Source of the DNA: Stichopus chloronotus
Taxonomy: Eukaryota; Echinodermata; Holothuroidea; Aspidochirotida; Stichopodidae
Assembly (NCBI GenBank): GCA_021234535.1
Contig: CM037830.1
Span: forward strand, 36,704,937-36,768,936
Direction: 5' to 3'
Length of the DNA: 64,000 nt
The notes beneath the pieces are model-generated. The model searched no databases. It was not told where the DNA came from and saw only the letters and a list, made by a program, of their open reading frames with translations. How positions within the stretch are numbered: the stretch's first letter is position 1; the number at the start of each line of letters is the position of its first letter. Both the position numbers and the translations under genes were made by a program. Below, one piece after another: positions 63,320 through 64,000 of the stretch.

Positions 63320-63376
63320 CAAGTTGTCTCATGGCCGAGTTGTCTCGAGGCCGAGTTCTCGGGACCGAGTTGTCCG
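63320..63376 (+). repeat. Degenerate minisatellite, ~18-bp unit
   Basis: Four imperfect copies of a unit like CCGAGTTGTCTCGAGG, beginning at about 63320. The GC content is higher than the surroundings. Confidence 0.75.
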
Positions 63377-63865
63377 TAAAGCCGTAGAAATAGATAACGC
63401 TAACAGTACTCACACACATAGGTATATGATGAATGCATTATGCCGCGTTGTAACTTTGACTGTTCAATGATATGTATGAAGAATGGCTCACTCACTAAAC
63501 TTTTGTCGTGCTGTTGCATACAGCAATGAGCTGAACTGCGTCAGTGTCACCGAATGCAGGCCTTCTGCGATTGGATTTGCTGGTAATTCGTAGTGAATTT
63601 TCAGTGTGCTTTGATTTTGAATACTTGAGATACGATATGGTATTTCCAAGTGATTTCCAAACCGATAAAGAGATAAAGTTATATATTTGTGATATTGCTA
63701 GCACGCCACTTCGTTTGTACATAAGTCGATGCAGGGCTAGTTTTGCGAAATTCCAATTACACAGTACTCAACCATGTGCGACTAGACCCACGACTTGAGG
63801 ATTTTATGTACATACCATCTCTTCCCGTAAAGACATCACGTAAAACTCGATGAGGTTCCAAATTT

Positions 63866-64000
63866 AGAATCCGTGACCACACGCTCAATCTTCGGACACC
63901 TGTGAGCCGAAGCCCCTCTTGTGGTGTAGTGGGTTAGGGACAGGACTGTTGAGCCAATGTTACTCTACCGCATGGGTTTGAATGCTCTTCTAACCTCTTC
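63866..64000 (+). repeat. tRNA-derived SINE, copy 3 (cut by window end)
   Basis: It contains TCTTCGGACACC, an A box TGGTGTAGTGGG near 63920, a B-box-like GGGTTTGAATGC near 63976 and the start of the TCTAACCTCTTC body seen in copies 1 and 2. The leader AGAATCCGTGACCACACGC also occurs alone near 26818. Confidence 0.72.

Larger units (their letters stand above)
58414..64000. other. SELENOK upstream region and right-hand spacer
   Basis: It holds the presumed SELENOK 5' UTR and promoter, which were not placed. No gene was recognised up to the window end. Open frames of up to 84 codons (for example 63216-63470) resemble nothing known. Contents are a LINE fragment, a TTTA microsatellite, a short GC-rich minisatellite and a SINE, listed separately. 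Parts of 60300-61300 are less AT-rich than the rest, with scattered CpG. Confidence 0.5.

Overview
The window is nuclear DNA of an animal. Genes are broken into short exons with GT/AG introns, base composition is AT-rich, and introns and spacers are packed with interspersed repeats. The five genes found are ordinary metazoan housekeeping genes. Repeat style (CR1-like and L2-like LINEs, a tRNA-derived SINE, many CAGG-ended hAT-like elements) together with the genes suggests a marine invertebrate deuterostome. An echinoderm such as a sea cucumber is my best guess, but it is only a guess.

Layout, left to right: (1) 199-888, the last two coding exons of NAMPT (+), whose upstream part lies outside the window. 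(2) 8429-12422, a complete eight-exon PSMA5 (-), 241 aa. (3) 20065-24164, a complete three-exon LLPH (+), about 170 aa. (4) 30984-46459, ACTR8 (+), eleven exons carrying 570 residues; only the extreme N-terminus is unplaced, with a candidate mini-exon at 26590-26598. (5) 50951-58413, a complete five-exon selenoprotein K gene (-), whose in-frame TGA at 50960-50962 sits in the expected Sec-Gly-Arg-stop context. ACTR8 and SELENOK converge tail to tail, and these two genes are also neighbours in human as I recall.

The genes do not form one pathway. They cover NAD salvage (NAMPT), the 20S proteasome (PSMA5), nucleolar ribosome biogenesis (LLPH), INO80 chromatin remodelling (ACTR8) and ER-membrane protein quality control (SELENOK).

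Between and inside them lie: three copies of a discrete repeat (family A) with a fixed head, a core of ~144-bp tandem units and a fixed tail, whose units carry regularly spaced AGGTCA-type nuclear-receptor half-sites; a related array with the same half-sites; four CAGG-ended DNA elements with target-site evidence in three and a fourth without; four copies of an unclassified ~380-bp repeat (family B), two of them split by later insertions; three copies of a tRNA-like SINE; three CR1-like LINE fragments and one L2-like LINE; a fold-back element; and several minisatellites. The family-A element with its half-site array is the least expected object in the window.
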